Source: Rudaea sp.
Lineage (GTDB): Bacteria; Pseudomonadota; Gammaproteobacteria; Xanthomonadales; Rhodanobacteraceae
Assembly (NCBI GenBank): GCA_031291055.1
Contig: JARLJU010000150.1
Span: forward strand, 111,863 to 175,862
DNA length: 64,000 bases
Reading direction: 5' to 3'
Shown: piece by piece, positions 63,754 through 64,000 of the stretch
Position numbering within the stretch: position 1 is the stretch's first letter
How the letters are laid out: the number at the start of each line of letters is the position of its first letter
Made by a program: the position numbers and the translations under genes
Notes under the pieces: generated by a model
Seen by the model: the letters and a program-made list of their open reading frames with translations, nothing else
What the model was told of the DNA's origin: nothing
Database searches by the model: none

Positions 63754-63811
63754 AAGTATACCCACTCGCCTTACTCCCGCATGTAAACCAGCTCAAGCCA
63801 ATCACAACCAA

Positions 63812-63860
63812 GAGCCAAAAACACAAACGCCCTCCACGAGGGAGGGCGTTGTGTTTTTTA
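63812..63860 (-). terminator. rRNA operon terminator
   Basis: A long stem just after 5S: on the plus strand ACACAAACGCCCTCC (63821-63835) pairs with GGAGGGCGTTGTGT (63841-63854), 5-nt loop. On the minus strand the hairpin runs into TTTT. T-runs on both sides would also stop transcription from the other direction. Confidence 0.9.
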
Positions 63861-63862
63861 GG

Positions 63863-63980
63863 CCCCTGGCAGTGACCTACTCTCGCATGGCTTAAGCCAC
63901 ACTACCATCGGCGCGGGCGCGTTTCACTTCCGAGTTCGGGATGGGATCGGGTGGTACCACGCTGCTGTATCCGCCAGGGA
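63863..63980 (-). rRNA. rrf: 5S ribosomal RNA
   Basis: The minus strand carries a complete 5S rRNA of about 118 nt. Matching 5' and 3' ends (CCTGGCGG and CTGCCAGG) form helix I. The conserved CCATCCCGAACTCGGAAGTG and GCGCCGATGGTAGTGTGG and GAGAGTAGG segments are present. It is the last gene of an rRNA operon whose 23S and 16S genes would lie beyond the right end. A terminator follows directly. Confidence 0.97.
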
Positions 63981-64000
63981 GGCGGTGAAGCGTAAAGTCG

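Overview
The window is high-GC DNA from what looks like a gammaproteobacterium of the Xanthomonadales/Lysobacterales, perhaps near Rhodanobacteraceae. This rests on gene order and protein style: an aa3 oxidase cluster with the small assembly genes, lptM-dapF-DUF484-xerC followed by hslVU, gpmI-envC-ctpA, GspA/GspB, and many secreted peptidases. No database search was possible, so the taxon is an inference.

Layout. 71-8501 is an aa3-type cytochrome c oxidase cluster on the minus strand (DUF2244, ctaC, ctaD, a 44-residue membrane gene, ctaG, ctaE, SURF1, a Sco-like protein, ctaA, ctaB), with one divergent DUF2909 gene inside it. 8687-11986 is a bifunctional putA that carries an in-frame palindromic insertion. 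11987-13236 is a decayed patch holding a 5'-truncated Rap1a-like gene back to back with a frameshifted XRE antitoxin-like gene. Next come fadL, gspA-gspB-rhomboid, and an oligopeptidase. 21264-26224 is the lptM-dapF-DUF484-xerC block and hslVU behind a clear sigma-32 promoter. 26269-31026 holds small conserved genes, lemA, ubiE and an S10 carboxypeptidase.

31169-32818 is a minus-strand arsR operon with a textbook promoter/operator and an AHSA1/SRPBCC gene broken by a stop codon. 33041-43483 holds an M1 aminopeptidase, a fused membrane/spermidine-synthase protein, a TPR protein, an aldo/keto reductase, a secreted protein of unknown type, an M28 peptidase and a VNGSI-repeat protein. 43595-47904 is gpmI-envC-ctpA. 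47916-50452 has DUF1820, a GNAT acetyltransferase and a RimK-like ATP-grasp ligase. 50517-56263 pairs a MacB-like ABC exporter with a divergent LytS/LytTR-type two-component system. 56758-62056 holds a KefB/C-type antiporter and a 1144-residue membrane-anchored ankyrin protein. The right end has a possible IS remnant, an alpha/beta hydrolase, a possible small RNA, and the 5S rRNA with terminator that closes an rRNA operon entering from the right on the minus strand.

Most of the window is chromosomal housekeeping. The less expected signals are the palindromic insertion in putA, the joined gene remnants near 12840, the arsR regulatory region, the possible CTG start at 35118, the candidate small RNA at 63605-63753, and the 21-bp tandem repeats at 62260-62322. 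I found no CRISPR array, prophage or complete insertion sequence.
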